Positions 12,708 through 22,470 of a DNA stretch of 64,000 bases are shown here, in pieces. Position 1 is the stretch's first letter. Each line of letters begins with the position of its first letter. Under the pieces are notes generated by a model. That model did not search any database. It was given only the letters and a program-made list of their open reading frames with translations, and was not told the origin of the DNA. The DNA is from Isoetes taiwanensis (taxonomy: Eukaryota; Streptophyta; Lycopodiopsida; Isoetales; Isoetaceae): contig JAJEKV010000034.1 in assembly GCA_021234155.1 (NCBI GenBank), positions 14,434,671 through 14,498,670 of the forward strand, in the 5' to 3' direction. A program made the position numbers and the translations under genes.

Positions 12708-12993
12708 GTGCGTGCCCAAGAAAGATACCTGCTACTTTGGGCCTCCGTTGGACGCATGCCTGGGCACGCCATTTCTGTTGTTGTCATGGGTGCCCAAACA
12801 GAGCAAGGAACAGATCCACGCCTCAAGCTGTCCGCAAATCAAGGAGATCAGAGTTTGAAATCAGCGCTTCAGATCAGGGTGCCCAGGTCTGGGACGATTT
12901 TGGTCACCCGAGAACCCCCGACCAAAAAACAGAGGGGTGCCCAAGCCAAAATGGCTGTTTGGGCACTCAAGTATGATACAGGGATGTGCCCAA
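12708..12993 (+). repeat. GTGCCCAA / TTGGGCAC motif island
   Basis: At least eight copies of GTGCCCA(A/G) or its inverse lie within about 290 bp (for example near 12712, 12758, 12789, 12880, 12938, 12958 and 12987). The reading frames across it are repeat-driven. It is another example of a locally amplified short motif. Confidence 0.5.
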
Positions 12994-13948
12994 TATCTCC
13001 ATGTTTCATGATCTGATTGGCTTACTGTAAATGCACGATTGGTCGGGCATGCAAAGAATAATGGCGGCAACGGCAGCGGCTCCTTCATCCTCTTCTCTGC
13101 CTCCTTCGTCCTTCATTCTCTTCGTCCTTCATCTTCTTCATTCCCTTCTCTTCTCTTCTGGCTTGGCGAATGGCTGAACGAAATAGAGAAGGTGGATATG
13201 ATTTTGCAGCGGGCAGCTGAACCAGGTTACGATGGATTTGCAGCTGGGAATACACCTTCATTTCAACTAGATGGTCTGCCTGCGGTTTGTACAGAGGTAA
13301 AACTTCATGACTTGCAAAATAAAATACTCTACTTCTCCTTTTTCAATGACAAGGTGTGGAGCTGGCTCTGGCCTCCGGCTATGATCTTCTGCATGTCCCT
13401 TTATTTGGTTTGATATTCAAAGATGCGCCACATGCTAATCTTTCTACCTTCTGTTTCGAATGTATCAAATACAATATGAAAACATAGACAAAAGAAACTT
13501 CTTTTGTATCTTCTGAATCTTCTAAATATTATGTATCTTCTGTTTCAAATGCTTGGAAACTTCTACAATATCAAAACATAGACAAAAGATCTGCATACAT
13601 AGACAAAAGATGGAAAGATTCAAATTACAGAAAAGTAGATATGTTTTCAAGGGAGTTCGTGGTCCTTCAGTTTGGTTTATTCTTCTGTTTGGTTTCTTGT
13701 TGCAGGAACATCTGAAGAATTCATGGCTATACAGAGTCATGGCCGTGGAAATCATCGCTATGCTGCTTGTAACTGTGGATGGCCGCCTGTGATTCATATA
13801 CAGGTAATTAATCTTGGCGTTAAATGTCATTCACGATTTAGGAAGATATTTAGTTTGGATGCTCTGGGCCTAATCCATGATTGACCCAACGGCTTCACGA
13901 AGCATAATTGAACTGCCTGCTTATTTGTTCACCTGTAAATACTTGCAG

Positions 13949-14041
13949 GCTTTGTCAAGCAAAGTGTATTTAGCTCTACAAAAACTTAGAACGGCTCTAG
14001 TCAATGAAGCGGACGCCAATCTTATGCCTTACCACATTATG
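13949..14041 (+). pseudogene. RecQ helicase fragment: first half of HRDC domain
   Basis: After an acceptor-like CAG the plus strand reads ALSSKVYLALQKLRTALVNE then ADANLMPYHIM, the start of the HRDC domain of plant RecQ4/BLM-type helicases (a C-terminal helical DNA-binding module). The continuation is not downstream on this strand. It lies inverted at 14229-14745. No start, promoter or upstream helicase exons are on this side. Confidence 0.7.
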
Positions 14042-14228
14042 GGGTTCGTCATCTCCTTTAAGTGCTGATAAAAGGCTTGTTGGCATCATGAAGGATGGGT
14101 CATTTTTCTATGGTTATTATTTTCTAAGGTTTCTTTTTTCTATGCAACACACCATTATCTGGGTTTTCGGAAGCCTAATGGCACCTTTGACAGGGAATAA
14201 CATGCAACTTTTTATCAGAAAAAGTACC

Positions 14229-14745
14229 TCATACCAGCTGATCATCCTCCAGGGAAATGGATCCTACTGAAGAGACCATAGAGACTGCTTGCTTTGGAAT
14301 CTTTGTTGAGGACTTATTTTGTTGCTTCATCCTCTTAGATTTCGCACCTTTGCTGTCATCTCTAAAGTCCTCCCCTTCAGGACTGTTGAATGCAATAGTT
14401 CCTCCAGAATTCATACCATCTCTTTGTCTCTTTGACAAGAAAGACGAATTTTCTTTCCCTTGCAAAACGCTATTGGGCATTGATTTTTCTGATCCCATTT
14501 TATTATTCTCTTCCATTACACGTGAAACCAATTCCAAAATTCGAGCACCATACTTGTTGCTTTTTACCCTGTCAACAACAGAGAAAATATTAGTGCATGT
14601 TGCTTGTAGCTCAAATTACAGTACACTGCTTAGGAGGACTCACTTCCCAATGCCATTGATTTCAAGTAGTTCATCGGTTGTCCGTGGAAGCTTCCTGCTG
14701 ATCTCTTGTAGCTCTGCATTACCAATATAAGCCAACTGGCACTCC
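14229..14745 (-). pseudogene. RecQ helicase fragment: second half of HRDC and C-terminus, inverted
   Basis: On the minus strand one exon (about 14745-14650) gives [20 protein letters not shown] then LEINGIGK. A second exon (about 14563-14229) gives KSNKYGARILELVSRVMEEN and a basic, serine-rich tail ending SLEDDQLV and a stop. The helix-turn-helix LLEINGIGK is diagnostic of HRDC. It completes the half found at 13949-14041 but points the opposite way, so the two cannot be spliced together as they stand. GT/AG sites around the internal intron remain readable, which suggests a fairly young rearrangement. Confidence 0.75.
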
Positions 14746-14776
14746 TTATATGCATTTAACATGTAACTGTGCGGCA

Positions 14777-15735
14777 GGTATAAATAAGCTTGATGTTCGA
14801 TTTGTTATCCATCATTCTCTTCCAAAGTCAATTGAAGGGTACCATCAGGTAACTTGCCAGGCAGCCTAATAGTTTCTTGCGTTTTCCATCAATCTTTGTT
14901 TATATTGTATGCGTTTATGATGAAGGAATCTGGATGTGCTGGGAGGGACAATTTACCTGCATCATGCATTGTGTACTACAACTATGGGGATTACGTAGGT
15001 TGCTGACTCATGTATTGGCTAATATAGTTTTTTTGGCAATGGTGATGTGGTCTAGGGTTTTAATAATTCTAGCTGAAGGCCATCAATCATTACTTTGCAG
15101 ATTCGAGTAAAGCATTTGTTGACTCAAAGCAGTGCAGAGCAGACCCCTGGTCGATCCTGGAATGCAACTGATGCAAATATTCAGCTAGAAACTAATTTGG
15201 ATAACCTTTTACGCATGGTAAATAGGATAGATAGTACTTTTTACAAACAAGCTTTTACGTTGTTGTTACTAATGGAAAAGTAGATAGTCATGCTTCCCTG
15301 ACAGTTGTTTTCATGCCCCAGGTAGGTTACTGTGAAAATGTTGTGGACTGCCGCAGGTCACTTCAACTTGCCCACTTTGGAGAGAAGTTCAATCCATCAA
15401 GTTGCAACAAGACTTGTGACAACTGCAGCAAGGATGTAACCTTTGCAGAAGAAGATATGACTGTAGTAGCTGTCCAATTGGTATATGGAGTAAAACGTTT
15501 GTCCTAAATTTGGAACAATAGGATGCCTTATCTAACATAATGTAAAAGGCACCTTCCAACAGGTTCAACTCATTGAATCTTTGGGCCAGTGCTTCTCAGC
15601 AGGTAATTTATGGTTGCTTTGTCTCAGTGGCTTTTTAAGTGTCTTTGATATATCTCATGTGCGATTCATGTGGCTAGGTTAAAAAGCACTCCCACGAAAA
15701 GTAGGCGCTGCTGCATGGAGCAGGAAAATGAAAAT
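14777..15735 (+). pseudogene. RecQ4-like helicase fragment: motif VI to RQC zinc-binding region
   Basis: Consecutive exons with proper GT-AG borders encode the end of the helicase core and the zinc-binding region: 14777-14848 ([24 protein letters not shown]), 14926-14994 (ESGCAGRD, then VYYNYGDY), 15101-15217 (IRVKHLLTQ to NLLRMV), 15322-15480 (GYCENVVDCRRSLQLAHFGE to CNKTCDNC, the zinc cysteines), 15563-15602 (VQLIESLGQCFSA), and 15678 onward (VKKHSHEK, stop, ALLHGAGK). Family knowledge places these upstream of HRDC, yet here they lie downstream of it. The usual GRAGRDG of motif VI reads GCAGRDN, so an arginine expected to be needed for ATP hydrolysis is lost. An in-frame TAG (15702-15704) breaks the last exon, and the exon normally between the last two is not visible. 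This is a nonfunctional fragment. Confidence 0.8.
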
Positions 15736-15942
15736 TGTGCATTCTCTTGGTGGTGAAATGAAAATTGTGCATTCTTTGACAATGTACTTGTTACTACTTG
15801 AATAAAGGAAATTTTTTCACATTCTTGTCTATAAATTTGTAAGATATATTTATGTCAATTTACCTTAGAATGCAACTGTGGAAGACAACTAGATTTAATT
15901 TAAACTGCAACTAAATCCAGAATATACTGCAAAAATGTTTCT

Positions 15943-16305
15943 GACGAAAATGTTGACGCAGATTTTGACGAATTTTTTGACGATTTTGCTTATAAAAAAT
16001 CTGACGATTTTGCCAACGAAAAATCTGACGATTTTGCTGACGAAAAATCTGACGATTTTGCTGACGAACAACTGACGATTTTGATGACGAACAAGTCTGA
16101 CGATTTTGTTGACGAACCCTGACGTTTTTTCTGACGATTTTCTTGACGCTTAATCGTCAGAGAGTTGACGATTTTTTTGACGATTTTGTTGACGAATTGT
16201 CTGACGTTATATCGTCAGATAAAAACCGTCAGATAAATTATCACGTAGTAGGGTCTGGACAGTTGTCTGTTTTGTGAAGACTATTTGACGATTTTGCTGA
16301 CGCAG
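15943..16305 (-). repeat. CTGACGATTTTG island (inverse of the CGTCAG island)
   Basis: About 20 copies of CTGACG(A/T) in the context CTGACGATTTTG or TTGACGAA at irregular 10-25 bp spacing, with a few copies in the opposite sense near 16155-16235. Read on the minus strand this is the same motif as at 3558-3803, at higher density. It has no coding content. Confidence 0.7.
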
Positions 16306-16309
16306 AACG

Positions 16310-17260
16310 CTAAGCAAACAATCTCTCAAACAACTCGCCTCTTTGCAAGGAAGCGAGGGCCTGATGTTGCCGGATGAAGTCAGATGAAGATGGCTGCTTG
16401 GTCAAAATGTGGAAGGTGGATGAAGCCAACTAATTATATAATGCACAACTAAGAAAAAAACAGGCAATAAGGGTGCCATCAAAAACAAATTCGAGTCCAG
16501 ATTTTCGCTTTTTGGCTGGAAATTAGTCCGACTCTGATTTAATCCCATTTATTCTTGCTTCAATATCGTTATCAAACTTGCGCTAACAATATTCCACTAT
16601 TACAGGCCATAAGGTTTGCAATAGATGATTTGCATCTGTTTTTTAAAGGTTGGGAAGGGTTTTAAATATTTTGGTTCTCGTTCTTGTTTAGTTAGCTTGA
16701 ATGGTTTATTTTTAGACAGTTTATGGGTGTCACATGGGCTTCCACTTTTGGCTGTACCACAGAGTGATGGTGGGGAATTTGGTTGCTGCATCTACAGATA
16801 GCTCTTTTTTGGATTTCTTGCACTGTTCTTTATCATTTCTCTAGACCAGCCCTACTCAGTTTTCGCCGGAGTTGAGCTCCCCCGTCAGTAGATCTGTTGC
16901 AGGGCACCAGGAAGGGCTCTTTTTGTACTTGCCTCAAATTTGTATTCTGGATTTCGTTCTTGATGTGGATGTATTGTTTCTGTTCTTGTTTCAAGCTTTA
17001 TTTTGGATTCTTATATCAGATCTGCGATCGTCATGGCCATACTTGTTCAGGGATGTTGAAACGGCTATTCATATTTCGTTTTTGGTCCTTGAGGCCTTCT
17101 GGTTGCTTGGTTCTTGACGGATTTGTGCTTCCACCGGGCTTTAAATGATTGAGTCTGATTTGCGCTGGCCTGATTTCTGCTTCCACCGGGCTTATACGTT
17201 TTGATGTATTCGTTGTTTGGACTTAAAAATCTAATGGTGCCTATACAACTGTCTCAAAAA
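16310..17260. other. Intergenic, no gene recognised
   Basis: No recognisable gene. Short cysteine- and phenylalanine-rich frames at 16870-17150 are T-rich chance frames. A short direct repeat (CTTCCACCGGGCTT) occurs at about 17130 and 17180. Confidence 0.4.
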
Positions 17261-17264
17261 TGTC

Positions 17265-18455
17265 AAGGTGCATCTCTTCAGCGCGGGATGGAAAGCCCTG
17301 TATGCAATGCAGAATAGCTGTCACAGAATAGATCTCTGCGATTGGGCACGCAAAGCACACTTGTTCCAAGCACTCGTGGAACTAGTACTGCTGTATGGGG
17401 TAGAGGTCTGGGGCCCAGCGATTAGCAAGGGTACTTGGGATAAGCTAGAGAGGGTGTAGAAGGCTTTCCTGACATACAGTCTAGGCGTCAAGGACACGGT
17501 GCCTTATCCAATTTTGTTGTATGAGACTGGCTTTTGTCCCCTGCAGCATTCTGCTATGCATAAGGTTGACGAAATGGATGCACATTTGTCCCCTGCAACA
17601 TTGCGTATTTCCATAAGGTTGACGAAATGGATGCACAACGTCTTCCTCCCCCGGCTTTGTTATTGGCACAAGGGCCGCAACGTCTGAAGAGAGTATGGCA
17701 AGAGCATTGTAGGGGATGGTTCGCACGATGGTCCATAGACTATCAACACATTGTGGATATGTCGGATATCGCAGAGCAGGAGCTGCATTTGAATGCGCGC
17801 TTTGCTGCCTCTCTGTGGGATGCGCCCACTCTTGCAAAGCCCAAAACAGAGCACTACCACACACAAGTCAATCCGTCGCTTGAACACGGCCCCCACCAGT
17901 ATCTGAAAGCACACATTTCCACCAAGAAACGAAGAGCTATAGCTGCAATAAGGACAGGGTCCCACCATCTCAGAATTGAGACAGGCCGCTGGGGTACGGA
18001 TGGAGGGCAGGGAATCCCCCGGCATGAGAGATTATGCCAGTGCTGTCACATGTAGATAGTAGAAGATGAACACCATGCTCTACAGGAATGCCCAGCATAT
18101 GCGCACATCTGAGCAGCTCATGCCGATCTCAGACGATCTGAGATAGTAATTCACCAACTGCAAGTCTCCACCGTCAGGGAGTCCCTCACAGCACAGGGAA
18201 TTTGAGCGCCCAAATAGGGCCTCTCAACGCCTACTACAAGGGTTTTTCCTCCCACACGGGGGGTTTTTTCATCCCAGTGGTAGAGACACATTGTACAGGG
18301 TTTCTGTGGTTTTATTTTGTGTTTGGAAACTTTCCGTTATATTTTAAAACCGTCTCATAGACCAGTTGGTCTCCGTGGACGTTAAAATATACTTCCTTCC
18401 TTCCTTCCTTCCTTCTAAATTAATTTCTAGGATTAATGTTAAGGTGCATCTCTTC
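17265..18455 (+). mobile_element. 5'-truncated LINE insertion with target-site duplication
   Basis: The 15-bp sequence AAGGTGCATCTCTTC occurs at 17265-17279 and again at 18441-18455, bracketing the 3' part of a non-LTR retrotransposon. The insert encodes the C-terminal part of a LINE ORF2: ALYAMQNSCHRIDLCDWARK, VLLYGVEVWGP and YPILLYETGFCPL, then TKKRRAIAAIRTGSHHLRIE and a C/H-rich knuckle (CQCCHM, DEHHALQECPAY). Stops (17457-17459, 18054-18056) and frame changes show it is dead. The 3' end is a (CTTC)n tail at about 18392-18417. About 24 bp lie between the tail and the right-hand duplication, so the right border is approximate. Confidence 0.75.
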
Positions 18456-20027
18456 TAAATTAATGGCTGGGATTGCTTCTTGTATGGGCTAGTGCTAAAT
18501 GCTCTTGCACCTCTTTGTACATAGACACAAATTTTGGATTAAAGTAATTCCTATGTATTTTCTAGAACACTAAACCATTCAAGAAAAAACAAGCCAATCT
18601 TATAATGAAGTCTACATTGATCAATAGAGCCCTAACAAATCACATAATGTTCTAATTATTTCGTTTGGTATTTGGGGGCGGTATTTTTGGCATGGTTTTA
18701 CCAAGATTTTGCCCCTATATTGTATGCGAAAACGTAGTTAAACTGTATTTTTCAGATGATTTGAGGTGCTTGTTGGCCCAGAAAGGTAGATGTTCCAAAT
18801 TGGGCTGTGGGCACGTGTTTTCTTGGCGTTTCTAGGCATGGTACGACGATAGAAGGCACATGGGTGGGCATGTCTGCTGGGCAGACACGTGCGGATGGCA
18901 TGCCAATGGGCAGATGGCTGAATCCGGTTGCTACGAGGGCTGAATCCGGTTGAATCCAGTTGCTATGAGGACGATACAGGGGCGGGTTATTGAGGGGCGG
19001 CTTGTTGATTCGATTTCTGCACAGATGCAATCTGTATTTAGCGGGGCGGCTGTATTTAGAGGCAATCTGTAACCGGTTCAATCTGTATTTAGAGTGGTTT
19101 TGAGGCCAGGTTTTGAGAGGTTGTTTGAGAGTCCGGTCACGCCACATAATAGCGGCAGTTTTGAAGATAGCTTCTGATAGCGGCAGTTTTGATAGTTTCT
19201 GATAGTGGCAGTTAGCAGAGGCATTCCAGGGTTATCCCATGAAGGAAAGGAATTTATAAGTGGTTTAGGGGTTCTAGTGAGGCCGGAATGGCCTGGAGGT
19301 TCGATTCCTCCAGCCCAAGTTCTTTTGGCCAGGCAGTTTCTTGCCTCAGGCTTGATCGATGGTGAGACCATGGTACTAGGCAGTTTGTTGCCTCAGGCTT
19401 GATCAGGGGCGGCTCAGGCTGGGCATTGCGGTGCAGGCTGGCAGAGATTCTGGCAGAGATTGTAGGTGCAGGCTGGCAGCAGGATTCCAGCTTAGAGTGC
19501 ATGGTGGCTTGCAGATTGATTGGGCGATTGCAGACTGATTGATTGATTGGGCGATGGCCGATTTGGGTGATTGCACAGTCGAGTAGCAGGGAGGGTGAGG
19601 CAAAGAGTTGTGTACGGTGGCAAAGATTGAGATGCAGGGCCGATTCTAACCAGAGTTGGAGGTCTGCTGTTCAGAGGGCGAACGCAAAGGAGCTATGGTT
19701 TAAGCCCATACCTTTGGTCCATATTGTGGCAGGGGTGTTTTTGTCTGCACCATAGGATTTGTGGTGCGTTTTCTCTGGCAAAATGTTCATATCCGTGGAT
19801 CTGTTGATCCACCCCACGAATATGCCGCAAATCAACGGCTTACAAGCAACCTTACCAAAAAAAAACCGATAAGGAAAGAAAAATAATGAACCTTACAAAA
19901 GCGCGCACCTTGGCCATTTTTTAAATAGGCTCACAATTATCACTTAAACTCAAGAAAATCTATATTTTTATGGTATGATACACATACATATACTATATAG
20001 GATCAAAATATCATCTATGTATAATAA
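18456..20027. other. Intergenic with GC-rich low-complexity stretch
   Basis: From about 18750 to 19760 the sequence is G/T-rich with short internal duplications (CAGTTTCTTGCCTCAGGCTT-type at about 19334 and 19380, GGCAGTTTTGA-type at about 19160, GATTGATTGGGCGAT-type at 19518-19560). Both strands stay open by composition only. No gene recognised. Confidence 0.45.
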
Positions 20028-20030
20028 TTA

Positions 20031-20491
20031 CGGGCTTTTCACATGATTAGTGTGTCTTATATTTTAAGGCATACTATTGGTCAATGTCAACATTTAAGAA
20101 GAATTTATTGGTCAATGTCAACATTTAAGAAGAATTCGTTTTCATATGGAGCGATATAAGACATGTCTGATTTAGGTTCGGGTAGGTTTGGATAGGTTTG
20201 GTAAGGGCAATGGAGTCTTATTTTATACCGGGGGACTTCCCTCCGCCATAAAATAAGACACCACTTATTATATTCTATTTTATTCTATTGACCAATCATA
20301 TTCAAAATAATAGGTGGTCTTATTTTGTGATGGTTTTCACACTAGTATTTGTTAGTGTCTCATTTACATAAGACACCCTGAAGTGTGAAAACAACGTATA
20401 TTTGTGTGTCTTATTTTTTGCTTTGGAGTCACAAATGATGTCTTATATGAAATAGGACAGCCATATTATAAGACATCGTGTGAAAAGGCCC
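20031..20491. mobile_element. Harbinger-like MITE
   Basis: A 461-bp element with imperfect terminal inverted repeats (CGGGCTTTTCACATGAT against GGGCCTTTTCACACGAT) is flanked by TTA at 20028-20030 and 20492-20494. The interior is noncoding, rich in TCTTAT/ATAAGACA motifs, and contains a 32-bp tandem duplication (ATTGGTCAATGTCAACATTT-type) at about 20069-20132. Confidence 0.65.
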
Positions 20492-20594
20492 TTAGATATT
20501 GCTTCATTCCAAGGCGTTGCCACAAAGGAATATTCAGTTTCGGGCCTGGCCTCTTATTGGCATAAACGTGTATGGATGGAGCATGATGCTGGTT

Positions 20595-20860
20595 TCACAC
20601 ATTATAAGAAAAAATATATATCCTTAGGTTGATAAGAGCTTCTACATATTTGCGAGATGGCATACATGTTGCCATTGCCTCTAAATTCAGATTAAAAGGT
20701 GTCCAGTAGAGGCCATTCCACTTGTATTTACAGAATGACTCTAAAATACCCTGTACTTGTTTCAGTTCCGAATAATAAGAAGCACACGAGTACCTATCTT
20801 TAACTTCCATTCCATGTGCAAGTTTTAGCACTCTGCTATGAGCTTCAGCAATTCATAGAA
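20595..20860 (-). CDS. Possible exon of an unrecognised protein
   Basis: A minus-strand frame reads VLKLAHGMEVKDRYSCASYY, then SELKQVQGILESFCKYKWNG and EAMATCMPSRKYVEALINLR. It can open after an acceptor-like CATAGCAG. Composition and the aromatic-rich segment look like real protein, but I do not recognise the family. It lies 3' of the 111-aa gene on the same strand, beyond that gene's stop codon. A 33-bp part encoding ATCMPSRKYV is repeated exactly at 55288-55320 on the plus strand, so it could belong to a dispersed element instead of a host gene. Confidence 0.35.
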
Positions 20861-20965
20861 TCAAACCAAGTCAGCAGCTCCATTATTATGACCGGTAGTG
20901 GTGCTTGTATAAGGATTTAGAAGCTTTAATTCCTAAATTGGACTCGAAAACAAAAAACATGGACA

Positions 20966-21907
20966 TCAATCGTCATATGAATAGTGTGGAGACGTTTCGC
21001 AGCCCAAGTTAAATGGATCTGGATTGCCACAACAATGCCAATAATGTGAAATTTCACCGCCTCCTACAGTAGTCATGGTTCCACCAGTATAGACACTTTC
21101 AAACTTCCGTTTTGTCTCCCCTATAAATTAAAGATCTTATTAGTCTGAGCAAGCAGATATTCCACAACATGTTGCACAGTTGCCACTTTGCATACATGGC
21201 TGCCTATATGCAGACAATATAACATCAAAGTGGTTTACCCACATCAAGATTGTTTTTCCAAGCTTACTGCCCAGTATTACAGCCCTTGGTAAGGTGTCTC
21301 TTTATCTCATATTTATTTCTAGCATTACAAACTACAGAAAGGATGGGGCAAACAATAATAATAACTCCAAAAAGTGGCAGACCTTACCACCAAAATGGGC
21401 TGAATGATATTTACATGCCTCAGGATGATTTTTGGATGGATCAAACTGCTGTTTGCAATTCCGACATGTTCTCAAATTACCAGTGCTTGCTGCAATCACT
21501 GAAATAATGCCAGCCTATGTGATATTCCAATCAGCATTATTCTAACCAAGAGATAAAATCCTCTAGCTACAGCTACCAGCTACCATTACCGAAAATACGG
21601 CCTGTTCATGTTAAATGACAACAAATTTTGATCTTCAAACAGTAGCATCTACATATTGAATAATACTGGAGCATGGAACTCCTGTTAAATCCTCAAGCCA
21701 ATTATCCTTGCAATACAATTTAAGTTGACTAGTTTTATTGTGTGAGTTCAAGTTAGGATATCGATGCCAAGACGGGCATGAATAATATCAGAACTCATGC
21801 AAATAAGACAATATTTTAAACAGAAGATAGGACGCACCTAGGCTCCGTGGTTTCGAAATGGAAGTATTTAGCAAAGCGCCTCCGACGAAAATGGAAAGGG
21901 ATGCCAT
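20966..21907 (-). CDS. Three-exon gene for a 111-aa zinc-motif protein, probably organellar
   Basis: Three exons join cleanly with GT-AG borders: 21838-21907 (MASLSIFVGGALLNTSISKP, RSL), 21388-21498 (ending CRNCKQQFDPSKNHPEACKY, HSAHFG) and 20966-21120 (GETKRKFESVYTGGTM to SPHYSYDD, stop 20966-20968). Phases match throughout, giving 111 residues. The Cys/His pattern CRNCKQQFDPSKNHPEAC-x2-H followed by HYWHCCGNPDPFNLGC-x4-H resembles CHORD-type zinc modules, and I recall the arrangement from a conserved but uncharacterised plant protein. The N-terminal 25 residues are S/A/L-rich with R and K and no acidic residue, as in a chloroplast or mitochondrial transit peptide. The function is not known to me, and zinc binding is inferred from spacing. 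The gene is easily missed because no exon exceeds 155 bp. Confidence 0.78.
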
Positions 21908-22054
21908 TCCTGTACCCTAAAATTCCTGGTTGCAGGCTCGTTTAGTAGCGGCTGACCTGGAATAAAAGTTAGTTTTGAATAATCAATAAAAGGATAAAGC
22001 CGCATGATATCCATCCCGTCCTTGAAAGATTAACAAGTGCTTTCTCACGGTTCA

Positions 22055-22470
22055 GGGATCCTGCCCTCCGGGATCCCCAAATGGGATCCTCTCCTCCGGG
22101 ATCCCCACGTGGGATCCCCTCCTCCGGGATCCCACAGTTAACTGCGCAGTTAACGCCTTACTGCGCAGTTTTTGCTGTTTTTTTTGCCGGATTGGAGCGA
22201 GGCCAGTGCAGCGGCGCTCGCCCTGCTTCCTCCTCCGCATCTACCTGATCCCCTTGCCCTCCCGATTCCGACCAGCTACGAACTGATCCCATGCGATTCG
22301 GTGCCGGGTCGAGGGAGAAAATCCCACAACAAATTTGCCCCAAAAATCCCTATAAGGGCCAAGATTTTTGCGCAGTAACTGCGCAGTAACCGGGGATCCC
22401 GTCCTCCGGAATCACACCTCTTGGGGATCCCGTCCTCCGGTATCACCCCTCCGGGATCCCCTAAACCAGG
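22055..22470. repeat. CTCCGGGATCCC island with TGCGCAGTTA repeats
   Basis: Nine GGATCC hexamers, mostly as TCCGGGATCCCC, lie in two clusters (22055-22135 and 22394-22465). Inside them, inverted copies of ACTGCGCAGTTAA flank the core CAAAAATCCCTATAAGGGCC at 22341-22360, which is shared with 5294-5313. The frames crossing it (GIPEERIPFGDPGGQDP-like) are repeat artefacts. Confidence 0.6.

Noticed and set aside
15943-16305. CRISPR-like direct repeats
   Set aside because: Units are short, irregularly spaced and in mixed orientation, in a plant nuclear context with introns; no cas genes.
19275-19325. tRNA-like T-arm (GGAGGTTCGATTCCTCC)
   Set aside because: The T-stem and loop are perfect, but no matching acceptor 5' strand, D-arm or anticodon arm could be built upstream.
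22052-22343. Overlapping GC-rich frames rich in G/P/R
   Set aside because: Produced by the GGGATCCC repeat island; open on both strands by composition.
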